Of a stretch of 64,000 nt of DNA, positions 1-7,817 are shown piece by piece. Below the pieces are notes generated by a model. It did no database searches. It had not been told where the DNA came from and was given only the letters and a program-made list of their open reading frames with translations. The stretch lies in the NCBI GenBank assembly GCA_036941025.1, contig JAYMNP010000001.1, positions 868,001 through 932,000 on the forward strand, given 5' to 3'. Source of the stretch: Lachnospiraceae bacterium JLR.KK002 (GTDB lineage: Bacteria; Bacillota; Clostridia; Lachnospirales; Lachnospiraceae). How positions within the stretch are numbered: position 1 is the first letter of the stretch; every line of letters begins with the position of its first letter. A program made the translations under genes and the position numbers.

Positions 1-138
1 CAGTCCGTCCAGTTCTTCTTCCTGTCCGCAGTCGATGCAGCAGCAGATTACTTCATAATCATAATTTTCCTTTAACCATGGAATGATGGCGGTGGTGTCC
101 AGACCACCGGAATAAGCTAAAATCACTTTTTCTTTCAT
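1..138 (-). CDS. argG: argininosuccinate synthase, N-terminal part
   Basis: This is the first 46 codons of a gene that leaves the window on the left. The protein begins [18 protein letters not shown], which holds the SGGLDT ATP-binding loop of argininosuccinate synthases. The enzyme joins citrulline and aspartate using ATP in the cytoplasm, the step before ArgH. The ATG is preceded on the minus strand by GGAGG (146-150). The gene is transcribed away from the argC operon and shares the intergenic region with it. Identity is near certain from the N-terminus; the rest is not visible. Confidence 0.93.
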   Translation of the reverse strand, partial: MKEKVILAYSGGLDTTAIIPWLKENYDYEVICCCIDCGQEEELDGL

Positions 139-175
139 TACCTGTCCTCCATTGTATAAAATTGCTTTCCCGGAC

Positions 176-204
176 ATTATATACTAACAGGGACAAAATA
201 TCAA
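176..204 (-). promoter_or_regulatory. sigma-A promoter of argG
   Basis: On the minus strand TTGATA (204-199) and TATAAT (181-176) are separated by exactly 17 bp. The -10 ends 37 bp before the argG start codon. Spacing and hexamers fit a vegetative sigma-A promoter. Confidence 0.75.
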
Positions 205-213
205 GTGAAAAAA

Positions 214-242
214 TATGCATTATTAAATTATAAAAATGCAAT
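214..242. promoter_or_regulatory. possible ArgR/AhrC half boxes upstream of argG
   Basis: TGCAT (216-220) and ATGCA (236-240) are the two half sites of the ARG box consensus, separated by AT-rich DNA. No complete 18-bp box is present. They lie just upstream of the argG -35 element, so AhrC binding here would be partial or cooperative. This is an inference from the consensus. Confidence 0.4.
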
Positions 243-307
243 CATGTTTCAAAACCCGCCATATGGTTATTTTATAAAGAAAAGACAGTTACAATTCAAA
301 AAAAGTA

Positions 308-336
308 TTGCATAAAATATAAAACAAATGTATAAT
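308..336 (+). promoter_or_regulatory. sigma-A promoter of the argC operon
   Basis: TTGCAT (308-313) and a perfect TATAAT (331-336) are separated by 17 bp. The promoter points at argC. Its -10 is overlapped by the ARG box at 327-344, the classical arrangement for arginine-dependent repression. Confidence 0.8.
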
Positions 337-344
337 TATGCAAA
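327..344. promoter_or_regulatory. ARG box (ArgR/AhrC operator)
   Basis: The 18 bases at 327-344 match the ARG box consensus WNTGNATWWWWATNCANW at every position, with half sites TGTAT and ATGCA. The box covers the -10 of the argC promoter, so an arginine-bound ArgR/AhrC hexamer would block RNA polymerase. A second left half site, TGCAT at 309-313, lies 20 bp upstream, giving a tandem arrangement. Exact match to consensus is seen; regulation is inferred. Confidence 0.75.
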
Positions 345-488
345 AATAAGAAAAAAAGGCTTTACGAATTCCAAAAGATATATTATTATGAAAACTGACA
401 TTTCCATTACAGGGGCGGAAGTTGGCGGCGAAAACAGACTTTCCGTCATAAAGAATACAAGTTTGCAGTGAAAGAGAGGAATAAATCA

Positions 489-1556
489 ATGATAAAAGCA
501 GGAATTATCGGAGCCACAGGATATGCCGGGGCCGAACTGGTGCGGCTTCTCCTTGGCCACAGAGAGGTGGAAATCAAATGGTACGGCTCCAGAAGCTACA
601 TAGATGAGAAATATGCCAGCGTATACGGAAATATGTTTCAGCTTGTGGAAGATACCTGTCTGGATGACAATATAGAGGCTCTGGCGAAACAGGTGGACGT
701 GATTTTTACAGCTACTCCTCAGGGATTTCTGGCGGGAGTCCTGACAGAAGAAATCCTTGAGAACACAAAAGTGGTGGATTTAAGCGCAGATTACCGTCTG
801 AAAGATGTGGCAGTCTACGAAGCCTGGTATAAAATACAGCATAAAAGCCCTCAGTTCCTTAAGGAAGCAGTGTACGGCCTGTGTGAAATCAACCGGGAGA
901 AGGTAAAACAGGCAAGGCTGGTGGCCAATCCCGGCTGTTATACCACCTGCTCCATTCTGACCGCATGGCCGCTGGTAAAGGAAGGACTGATTGATCCGAA
1001 CACCCTGATTGTGGACGCCAAATCGGGAACTTCCGGAGCCGGGCGCGGTGCGAAGCTGCCCAACCTGTTCTGTGAGGTAAATGAAAATATCAAAGCATAC
1101 GGAGTGTCCACCCACCGCCATACGCCGGAGATTGAGGAGCAGCTTGGCTACGGAGCGGGAAGCCAGGTTACCATCAGTTTTACCCCCCATCTGGTGCCCA
1201 TGAACCGGGGAATTCTGGCAACGGAATACGCTTCCCTGAAAAAAGTCAGACAGAAAGACGGAAAGTTGGCTTTGCCTGGATATGAACAGATAAAAGAAGT
1301 TTATGACAGATATTATAAGAATGAATATTTTGTCCGGGTGCTGGAACAGGGAATGTGTCCGGAAACCAAATGGGTGGAAGGAAGCAATTTTGTGGATGTT
1401 GGCTTTCAGATTGATGAGCGAACCGGAAGGATTGTTATGATGGGAGCCATCGACAATCTGGTGAAAGGCGCGGCGGGACAGGCTGTGCAGAATATGAATC
1501 TGATGTTTGGATTTCCGGAACAGCAGGGACTTGAACTGGTACCCATGTTCCCGTAA
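489..1556 (+). CDS. argC: N-acetyl-gamma-glutamyl-phosphate reductase
   Basis: The 355-residue protein catalyses NADPH-dependent reduction of N-acetylglutamyl phosphate to the semialdehyde, the third step of ornithine synthesis. It opens with the Rossmann motif GATGYAGAELVRLL. The catalytic cysteine lies in VANPGCYTTC, and HRHTPEIEEQ and PHLVPMNRGI are typical family motifs. ATG 489 is preferred over GTG 468 because AGAGAGGA sits 8 bp upstream and the protein then starts at the usual MIKAGIIGATGY. It is the first gene of the arg operon, with a GNAT gene 12 bp downstream, and is probably repressed through the ARG box at its promoter. Confidence 0.96.
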   Translation: MIKAGIIGATGYAGAELVRLLLGHREVEIKWYGSRSYIDEKYASVYGNMFQLVEDTCLDDNIEALAKQVDVIFTATPQGFLAGVLTEEILENTKVVDLSADYRLKDVAVYEAWYKIQHKSPQFLKEAVYGLCEINREKVKQARLVANPGCYTTCSILTAWPLVKEGLIDPNTLIVDAKSGTSGAGRGAKLPNLFCEVNENIKAYGVSTHRHTPEIEEQLGYGAGSQVTISFTPHLVPMNRGILATEYASLKKVRQKDGKLALPGYEQIKEVYDRYYKNEYFVRVLEQGMCPETKWVEGSNFVDVGFQIDERTGRIVMMGAIDNLVKGAAGQAVQNMNLMFGFPEQQGLELVPMFP

Positions 1557-1568
1557 GGAAGATGCAGA

Positions 1569-2033
1569 ATGGAAAGAAATAATCAGGAAATTATTATTCG
1601 GCCCATGACAGAAGAAGATTACCAAAAGGTATATAAATTATGGAAGACCATCCGGGGATTCGGAATCCGCAGCATGGATGATTCCGAAGAAGGGGTGACG
1701 CGGTTTATCCGCCGTAATCCTTCCACCAGTATGGTGGCGGAGACAGGGGGAGAAATTGTGGGAGCGATTCTCTGCGGCCACGACGGCAGGAGGGGATGCT
1801 TCTATCATGTATGCGTCCGGGAAGACTGCCGGAAGCAGGGCATTGGAACATCCATGGCGGTACAGGCCATGAAAGCATTGCAGGAAGAACAGATTAATAA
1901 GGTATGTCTGATTGCATTTAAGAAAAATGAAGTGGGAAATTCCTTCTGGAAACGTGTGGGCTGGACTTTCCGGGAGGATTTGAACTATTATGATTTTGTA
2001 CTGAATGACGAAAATATTACCATATTTCAATAA
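1569..2033 (+). CDS. GNAT-family N-acetyltransferase in the arg operon
   Basis: This 154-residue protein is a GCN5-related acetyltransferase. The acetyl-CoA binding loop is RKQGIGTSM (about residues 97-105), preceded by the beta-4 strand FYHVCVRED. It lies between argC and argJ, 12 bp after argC, with an AAGGAAG ribosome binding site overlapping the argC stop. Its substrate is unknown. A short GNAT inside an arginine operon could be an N-acetylglutamate synthase that primes the cycle, because ArgJ needs a starting pool of acetylated intermediates. No substrate-defining motif is visible, so this is inference from position. It could equally be an unrelated acetyltransferase. Confidence 0.85.
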   Translation: MERNNQEIIIRPMTEEDYQKVYKLWKTIRGFGIRSMDDSEEGVTRFIRRNPSTSMVAETGGEIVGAILCGHDGRRGCFYHVCVREDCRKQGIGTSMAVQAMKALQEEQINKVCLIAFKKNEVGNSFWKRVGWTFREDLNYYDFVLNDENITIFQ

Positions 2034-2083
2034 GAATCCTGAACGGCAGCTTGCCGGAATATTCAGGGCAGGGAGGAAAAACT

Positions 2084-3307
2084 ATGGAAATAATCACAGG
2101 CGGGGTAACCGCAGCAAAGGGATTTCAGGCGGCAGCCACAGCGGCCGGAATCAGGTATCAGGACAGAATGGATATGGCCATGATTGTCAGTGAAACCGAC
2201 GCGGTGGCAGCGGGAACCTTTACCACAAATGTGGTGCAGGCGGCGCCGGTAAAATGGGACAGAAACGTTGTGGAAGAAGGCAGACCTGTGAGAGCGGTAG
2301 TAGTCAACGCGGGAATTGCCAATGCATGTACCGGGGTGGAAGGCATGGAATGCTGCCGGAAAACAGCAGAAGCCCTGGAACAGGCGTTGCAGATACCTTC
2401 CGGACAGGTGCTGGTAGCTTCCACCGGAGTGATTGGTATGCAGCTTCCCATGGATAAACTCTCAGCCGGAGTAAAAGCAATGACACCGGAACTGGAACAT
2501 TCTCCGGAAAAGGGCCGTCAGGCGGCGTGTGCCATTATGACTACCGATACGAAATCAAAAGAAGCGGCGGTCACCTTCCAGGTGGAGGGGAAAACCGTAA
2601 CCATAGGCGGCATGTGCAAAGGCTCCGGCATGATTCATCCCAATATGTGCACCATGCTGAGCTTTGTGACCACGGATTTGGCCATTTCAGGGGAACTGCT
2701 GCAGGAAGCCCTGAAAGAAGATGTGCAGGATACCTATAACATGGTTTCCGTGGACGGAGATACATCCACCAACGATACAGTGCTGCTCCTTGCCAACGGT
2801 ATGGCAGGAAATCCTGAAATTACTGAAAAAGATGAAAATTACCGGAAATTTACCGAGGCGTTGCATTATGTCAATACCACCCTGGCTAAAAAAATGGCAG
2901 GGGACGGAGAGGGGGCAACCGCTCTGTTTGAAACCAGAGTCATCCATGCAGATACGAAGGAACATGCGAAGACCCTGGCAAAATCTGTGATCTGTTCTTC
3001 TCTGACCAAAGCAGCTATCTATGGCCATGACGCCAACTGGGGCAGAATCCTGTGCGCCCTGGGATACTCCGGGGTAAAATTTGATCCGGAAGCCATAGAA
3101 CTGTTTTTTGAGAGCAAATCCGGCAGAATCCGGATTTACCAAAATGGCGTGGCGGCGGATTACAGTGAGGAAGAAGCTACAAAAATTCTGTCTGAGGAAG
3201 AAGTAACCGTTCTGGTTGATATGAAGATGGGAGAAGCAGAAGCCTGCGCCTGGGGCTGCGATCTGACTTACGATTATGTGAAAATCAATGCGGATTACCG
3301 CTCCTGA
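2084..3307 (+). CDS. argJ: ornithine acetyltransferase / glutamate N-acetyltransferase
   Basis: ArgJ moves the acetyl group from N-acetylornithine to glutamate, recycling it in the ornithine pathway. The 407-residue length is normal. The precursor cleaves itself before a threonine in the ATML motif; here the sequence is NMCTMLSF, so the nucleophile is Thr190 (codon 2651) and the residue before it is Cys rather than the commoner Ala. KGSGMIHPNM and the C-terminal GHDANWGRI are family hallmarks. ATG 2084 follows GGGAGG at 2071; the reading frame is open upstream but has no ribosome binding site. Its last codons form the first unit of a tandem repeat that continues past the stop. Confidence 0.95.
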   Translation: MEIITGGVTAAKGFQAAATAAGIRYQDRMDMAMIVSETDAVAAGTFTTNVVQAAPVKWDRNVVEEGRPVRAVVVNAGIANACTGVEGMECCRKTAEALEQALQIPSGQVLVASTGVIGMQLPMDKLSAGVKAMTPELEHSPEKGRQAACAIMTTDTKSKEAAVTFQVEGKTVTIGGMCKGSGMIHPNMCTMLSFVTTDLAISGELLQEALKEDVQDTYNMVSVDGDTSTNDTVLLLANGMAGNPEITEKDENYRKFTEALHYVNTTLAKKMAGDGEGATALFETRVIHADTKEHAKTLAKSVICSSLTKAAIYGHDANWGRILCALGYSGVKFDPEAIELFFESKSGRIRIYQNGVAADYSEEEATKILSEEEVTVLVDMKMGEAEACAWGCDLTYDYVKINADYRS

Positions 3308-3380
3308 CAGAAAATATGTGAAAATCAGTGCAGACTGCCGCTCCTGACAGAAAAATATGTGAAAACCAGTGCAGAGTATC
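3275..3380 (+). repeat. tandem repeat spanning the argJ stop codon
   Basis: Three imperfect copies start at 3275, 3315 and 3356 (periods 40 and 41), each beginning TATGTGAAAA. The first copy is the 3' end of argJ including its TGA; the second and third lie in the gap before the next gene, and the third is partial. The duplication therefore grew out of coding sequence and added non-coding copies downstream. Confidence 0.9.
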
Positions 3381-3407
3381 ATCCCCGGCAAGGAGAAAGG
3401 ACGGAAT

Positions 3408-4145
3408 ATGAAAGTAATAAGAGGGATATTTCGTACACTGGCGGCGGCAGCAGGTATTCTGGTTATCTTTTTTGTTATACTGCCGCTGATTGAGACGGGA
3501 TATCAGCAGTATTACGGTACGGACAGTATTTACCTGATTACCGGTACAGGGCTTCCCATCCTGTGGGCGCTGGTTCTGTTTGCAGCGCTTCTCTGGCTGT
3601 TCAGCCGGGATGGCCTGAAAGGTTATTTTGAGGATGACAGGGGCGATGGCCTGAAAGCCGGATTTACCGGGAAAAAGAAGTGGCTGGCAGGGATTCTGGC
3701 AGTTGTCCTTACCATAACAGGAATCATTGGGAGCATGTGCTGGTTTCAGCGTTTTACCCTGGAGGGAGTGGAATATCGCTGTTTCTTCTACAAGAAAGAA
3801 TATGCCTGGCAGGATGTGGAAGGTCTGATATTGAAGGCAGATTTTCAGGGTAGTCTGATATTTGAATTTCATATGAAAAATGGCAGAAAATATTCTTTTA
3901 ATGGTGGAATTTTATGGTGTGTGGAATATTTCAGCCATGGGTTTGAACAGAAATTTCCGGAAGATGTATACGATTACGCCCGCTGGCTGGGCCGGGAACT
4001 GGGCCGCCGGCATGTGCCTCTGGAGGCGAAAGAGGATTGGGGCAGTCTGATGGAGGAACTGGAGTATGATTCCTGGAAAAGCCTGGCAGAGGACGTCCGC
4101 AAGTGTTATGAGAAAGCAGCGGAACAGACGGGAACAGTCCGGTAA
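3408..4145 (+). CDS. membrane protein of unknown function
   Basis: The family is not recognised. The 245-residue protein has three likely membrane segments: about residues 9-27, 42-62 and 88-106. A hydrophilic C-terminal half follows, predicted cytoplasmic or external, rich in aromatic and charged residues (YFSHGFEQKF, YARWLGRELGRRH). ATG 3408 is chosen because AGGAGAAAGG lies just upstream. It sits between argJ and argB in the same direction, 35 bp before argB, so it is probably cotranscribed with the arginine genes. A role in arginine metabolism or transport is possible but nothing in the sequence shows it. Confidence 0.75.
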   Translation: MKVIRGIFRTLAAAAGILVIFFVILPLIETGYQQYYGTDSIYLITGTGLPILWALVLFAALLWLFSRDGLKGYFEDDRGDGLKAGFTGKKKWLAGILAVVLTITGIIGSMCWFQRFTLEGVEYRCFFYKKEYAWQDVEGLILKADFQGSLIFEFHMKNGRKYSFNGGILWCVEYFSHGFEQKFPEDVYDYARWLGRELGRRHVPLEAKEDWGSLMEELEYDSWKSLAEDVRKCYEKAAEQTGTVR

Positions 4146-4180
4146 TTTTTTTAGCATGAAAAGGAAAAGAGGAAAAGATT

Positions 4181-5083
4181 ATGGAAGATAAAAATATGCA
4201 GGAAATCCTGCAGAAGGCAGAAGTATTGATTGAAGCTCTGCCATATATCCAGCGGTTTAACCGCAAAATTATTGTGGTAAAATATGGCGGCAGCGCCATG
4301 GTAGATGAGGAATTGAAAAAGAGCGTAATCCAGGATGTGACCTTATTGAAGCTGGTGGGATTTAAACCTATTATTGTCCATGGAGGCGGAAAGGAAATCA
4401 GCAAGTGGGTGGAAAAATCCGGTATGGAGCCGGAATTTGTAAACGGTCTGCGGAAAACCGATGCGGCCACTATGGAAATTGCGGAAATGGTGCTGGGAAA
4501 GGTCAATAAGTCACTGGTGCAGATGGTGCAGGAGCTGGGTGTCAACGCCATTGGCATCAGCGGTAAAGACGGCGGGCTTCTGAAGGTGGATAAAAAGTAT
4601 TCCCAGGGGCAGGATATCGGCTTTGTGGGAGACGTGAAAGAGGTAAATCCCAAAGTACTGTTTGATTTGCTGGAAAAGGACTTCCTTCCCATTGTGTGCC
4701 CCATCGGCCTGGGAGATGCATTTGACACCTACAATATCAATGCGGACGACGCGGCCTGCGCTATTGCAAGAGCAGTAAATGCGGAAAAACTGGCATTTTT
4801 AACGGATATTGAAGGAGTATACAAAGACCCCGAAGACAAATCCACTCTGATTTCCGAACTGTCTGTTTCCGAGGCCCAGGAGCTGATTGGAGACGGGTAT
4901 ATTGGCGGAGGAATGCTGCCCAAGCTGAATAACTGTATTGACGCCATTGAAAACGGAGTGTCGAGAGTGCATATTCTGGACGGCCGGATTCCTCATTGCC
5001 TGCTGTTGGAAATTTTTACCAACCGGGGAATTGGAACAGCTATTCTGGGAGACAGTGAAGAACGGTTTTACAGTAAAAAGTAA
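4181..5083 (+). CDS. argB: acetylglutamate kinase
   Basis: ArgB phosphorylates N-acetylglutamate with ATP, the second step of the pathway and usually the arginine-inhibited one. The 300-residue protein shows the amino-acid kinase motifs VVKYGGSAM near residue 35, VHGGGKEI near residue 67, and the C-terminal [12 protein letters not shown]. An N-terminal helix precedes the first motif ([16 protein letters not shown]); such helices are typical of the hexameric, arginine-sensitive forms, so feedback inhibition is plausible. The ATG follows an AAGAGGAAAAG ribosome binding site. Confidence 0.96.
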   Translation: MEDKNMQEILQKAEVLIEALPYIQRFNRKIIVVKYGGSAMVDEELKKSVIQDVTLLKLVGFKPIIVHGGGKEISKWVEKSGMEPEFVNGLRKTDAATMEIAEMVLGKVNKSLVQMVQELGVNAIGISGKDGGLLKVDKKYSQGQDIGFVGDVKEVNPKVLFDLLEKDFLPIVCPIGLGDAFDTYNINADDAACAIARAVNAEKLAFLTDIEGVYKDPEDKSTLISELSVSEAQELIGDGYIGGGMLPKLNNCIDAIENGVSRVHILDGRIPHCLLLEIFTNRGIGTAILGDSEERFYSKK

Positions 5084-5168
5084 TTTATAAAACGTTGGTA
5101 ATTGTACATGAAATTTTGATAACTGGCTTGTTTTGCAATTACCAGAGTATATGGAAAAGGAGAAAACA

Positions 5169-6374
5169 ATGGAAGCAAATGCATGGATAGACCAGGCGGA
5201 GCATGCAATTTTACATACTTATAACCGCTATCAGATTATACTGGAACGGGGAGAAGGCGTTTACCTCTATGATACGGAAGGAAAAAAGTATCTGGATTTT
5301 GCGGCAGGAATTGCAGTGCAGGCCCTGGGATATGGGAACAAAGAGTACAATGACGCTCTGAAAATGCAGATTGACCGGCTGCTTCACACCTCAAATCTGT
5401 ATTATAATCAGCCCACCATAGAAGCAGCAAAAAAACTCTGCGAGGTTTCCGGCATGGAGCGGGTATTTTTTACCAACAGCGGAACTGAGGCAATCGAAGG
5501 GGCCATTAAGGCGGCCAAAAAATATGCTTACGAAAAAGACGGGACTACGGACCATGAAATTATTGCCATGGAACATTCTTTTCACGGAAGAAGCCTTGGG
5601 GCATTGTCCGTAACGGGAAATGCCCATTACCGGGAACCTTTTGAACCGCTGCCCGGCATTGTAAAATTTGCGGAATATAATAATCTGGACAGCCTGGAAG
5701 CTCTTATCAGTGAGAAAACCTGCGCCATTATTATGGAAACAGTACAGGGAGAAGGCGGTATTTATCCTGCTGAGCAGGAGTTTCTGACGGGGGTTAAGCA
5801 GCTCTGTGAAATCCATGATATTCTGCTGATTCTGGATGAAATCCAGTGCGGTATGGGAAGAAGCGGCCAGATGTTTGCCTGGCAGACGTATGGCGTAAAG
5901 CCGGACATCATGACCTGCGCCAAGGCGCTGGGCTGCGGCGTTCCGGTGGGAGCCTTTCTGATGACAGAAAAAGTGGCCCGGTCTTCCCTGAAACCGGGAG
6001 ACCATGGTACCACCTATGGGGGAAATCCCTTTGTGGGCGCGGCAGTCAGCAAGGTGCTGGATATTTTTAAAGAGCAGAATATTACCGGCCATGTGCAGGA
6101 GATTTCCGTCTATCTGGAAGAACAGCTGGAAGAACTGAAACAGGATTACGGATTTGTGAAGGCAAGGCGTGGCCTGGGCCTGATGCAGGGGCTGGAGTTA
6201 GGGCCGGAAGTGCCGGCAGGAGAAATCAGCAAAAAAGCTCTGGAGCAGGGTTTGATTCTGATTACCGCAGGAAATAATGTGCTGCGGTTTGTGCCGCCCC
6301 TTGTGATTGAAAAAGTGCATGTGGATGAGATGACAGAAATTCTGAGAAAAATCTTTGAGCCATACGGAAAGTAA
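5169..6374 (+). CDS. argD: acetylornithine aminotransferase
   Basis: This class-III PLP-dependent transaminase converts N-acetylglutamate semialdehyde to N-acetylornithine with glutamate as donor. The 401 residues include [14 protein letters not shown], the [13 protein letters not shown] motif and the PLP lysine in [17 protein letters not shown] 5169 is preceded by AAGGAG with normal spacing; ATG 5151 and TTG 5133 in the same frame lie upstream or within that site and are less likely. It ends the cluster and is followed by a terminator-like hairpin. Confidence 0.95.
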   Translation: MEANAWIDQAEHAILHTYNRYQIILERGEGVYLYDTEGKKYLDFAAGIAVQALGYGNKEYNDALKMQIDRLLHTSNLYYNQPTIEAAKKLCEVSGMERVFFTNSGTEAIEGAIKAAKKYAYEKDGTTDHEIIAMEHSFHGRSLGALSVTGNAHYREPFEPLPGIVKFAEYNNLDSLEALISEKTCAIIMETVQGEGGIYPAEQEFLTGVKQLCEIHDILLILDEIQCGMGRSGQMFAWQTYGVKPDIMTCAKALGCGVPVGAFLMTEKVARSSLKPGDHGTTYGGNPFVGAAVSKVLDIFKEQNITGHVQEISVYLEEQLEELKQDYGFVKARRGLGLMQGLELGPEVPAGEISKKALEQGLILITAGNNVLRFVPPLVIEKVHVDEMTEILRKIFEPYGK

Positions 6375-6430
6375 AAGTGTGTCTGATGATGGAAACTCAG
6401 GTAAATGGAGAGAATAAAAATTGTATTTTG

Positions 6431-6468
6431 AACCCCGTGGGAGGCGTATGGCCTACCTATGGGGTTTT
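6431..6468 (+). terminator. terminator after argD
   Basis: AACCCC (6431-6436) pairs with GGGGTT (6461-6466) and the stem continues inward with wobble pairs. A short TTTT run follows. It lies 57 bp past the argD stop and probably ends the arg operon. Confidence 0.65.
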
Positions 6469-6532
6469 AAAGAAAATATGGGTAGTCTGCCAGAAAAGAT
6501 TATGATAAAATATAAGCAGGAGGGGTGAGGTC

Positions 6533-7504
6533 ATGAATATGGACACTACCATAGCGAAGAATATCCGTGTGTCTGATGAGAAAGCCGGTTATGATGCGGC
6601 CTGTAAGCGGCTGCTTTCGGAAAAAATTATTTTAGCATGGATTATGAAGAACTGCCTGGAAGAATATCGTGATTGTGATGTGAATGAGATTGCAGAGAAA
6701 TATATTGAAGATACACCACAGGTAGGAGAAGTGGCAGTTGCCCCGGATGAATCCAATCATGTTTCTATGATACATGGAGCTGGAAATGAAGATACTTCTC
6801 TGACAGAAGGAACCGTTACCTATGATATCCGGTTTTTTGCAACAGCCCCTGTATCCGGGGAATTAATTCGTCTGATTATGAATCTTGAAGCGCAAAATGA
6901 CTTCTATCCGGGGTATCCGCTGATAAAGAGGGGAGTCTATTATTGCAGCCGGATGGTTTCCGCGCAATACGGAACAGAATTTACAAATTCTCACTATGAG
7001 AATATCAAAAAGGTATACAGCATATGGATTTGCATGAATCCGCCCAAAAACCGAGAGAACAGTATTACCCGTTATTATATTGCGGAAGAGAACCTGGTGG
7101 GCAGCGTAAAGGAATGCAAAGCGGATTATGATTTGATGGCGGTTGTTATGATCTGCCTTGGGAAAGAGGAAGATTCAGGTACAGATTTATTAAAATTGTT
7201 GCATGTGCTTTTGTCCACAGAGACAGATTCAGAGGATAAGTGCCGGATATTGGAGAAAGATTTTCATATCAGAATGACTCAGACATTGGAAAGTGAGGTG
7301 TCGCTTATGTGCAATTTAAGTAAGGGAGTGGAGGAGAAAGGTATTGAAAAGGGAAGGCAGGAAGGAAGGCAGGAGGGAAGGCAGGAAGGAATAAAAGCGA
7401 TGGTATCAGCATTAAAGGATTTACAAATTGCAGACAGTATAATTTTGAATAAAATCCAGGAAAAGTTTCATTTGCCAGAAGAAACAGCCAGAATGTATTT
7501 GTAA
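6533..7504 (+). CDS. Rpn-like PD-(D/E)XK nuclease family protein
   Basis: The 323-residue protein resembles the Rpn/PDDEXK family of putative transposases and recombination-promoting nucleases common in Lachnospiraceae. The likely active-site residues are the Asp in VTYDIRFFA and the Glu and Gln in MNLEAQND, the D...ExQ form of the motif. The C-terminus carries a short repeat, GRQEGRQEGRQEG, encoded by three 12-bp units (7352-7387), a feature of this family. AGGAGGGG precedes the ATG. Such proteins are thought to be phase-variable defence or recombination factors; the actual role here is unknown. A second, broken member lies at 58089. Confidence 0.8.
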   Translation: MNMDTTIAKNIRVSDEKAGYDAACKRLLSEKIILAWIMKNCLEEYRDCDVNEIAEKYIEDTPQVGEVAVAPDESNHVSMIHGAGNEDTSLTEGTVTYDIRFFATAPVSGELIRLIMNLEAQNDFYPGYPLIKRGVYYCSRMVSAQYGTEFTNSHYENIKKVYSIWICMNPPKNRENSITRYYIAEENLVGSVKECKADYDLMAVVMICLGKEEDSGTDLLKLLHVLLSTETDSEDKCRILEKDFHIRMTQTLESEVSLMCNLSKGVEEKGIEKGRQEGRQEGRQEGIKAMVSALKDLQIADSIILNKIQEKFHLPEETARMYL

Positions 7505-7606
7505 ACATAACAGGCAGCGAATTTCCATGTTCTGCCTGAAATAATACTACGAGATGTTATGCATTCGGGTACGTTATGGACAAGAATAATATAAGTAAAA
7601 CAGAAA

Positions 7607-7638
7607 GCCGGAAGCCTGAAACAGGTTTCCGGTTTTTT
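7607..7638 (+). terminator. intrinsic terminator
   Basis: The stem GCCGGAAGCCTG / CAGGTTTCCGG with an AAA loop is followed by TTTTTT, a textbook rho-independent terminator. It isolates the surface-protein gene from the Rpn-like gene. A second hairpin, CAGGCAG/CTGCCTG at 7511-7538, lies upstream without a T run. The remainder of 7505-7817 shows no gene; a TATAAT at 7719-7724 may serve the surface gene but has no well-spaced -35. Confidence 0.9.
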
Positions 7639-7817
7639 GAAGGAAAAGGATGCAGCAAAACAGCCAATAAAACAGAAATAATTCTCATAATATTGTGGAA
7701 ATTTTCATTCCGGTTCGCTATAATTAAGTTAATATTTTTATCCAACGGTAAAATACGGAATCACTGTGCCCGCATCACAAGGGAATGTGATGTTTAAAAC
7801 AAGGAGTGTGTTATGAA

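Noticed and set aside
468-488. GTG 468 as the argC start
   Set aside because: It would place the ribosome binding site inside the gene; ATG 489 gives the conserved N-terminus.
780-1625. 281-codon minus-strand frame opposite argC
   Set aside because: Antisense shadow of argC; no start signals and no recognisable protein.
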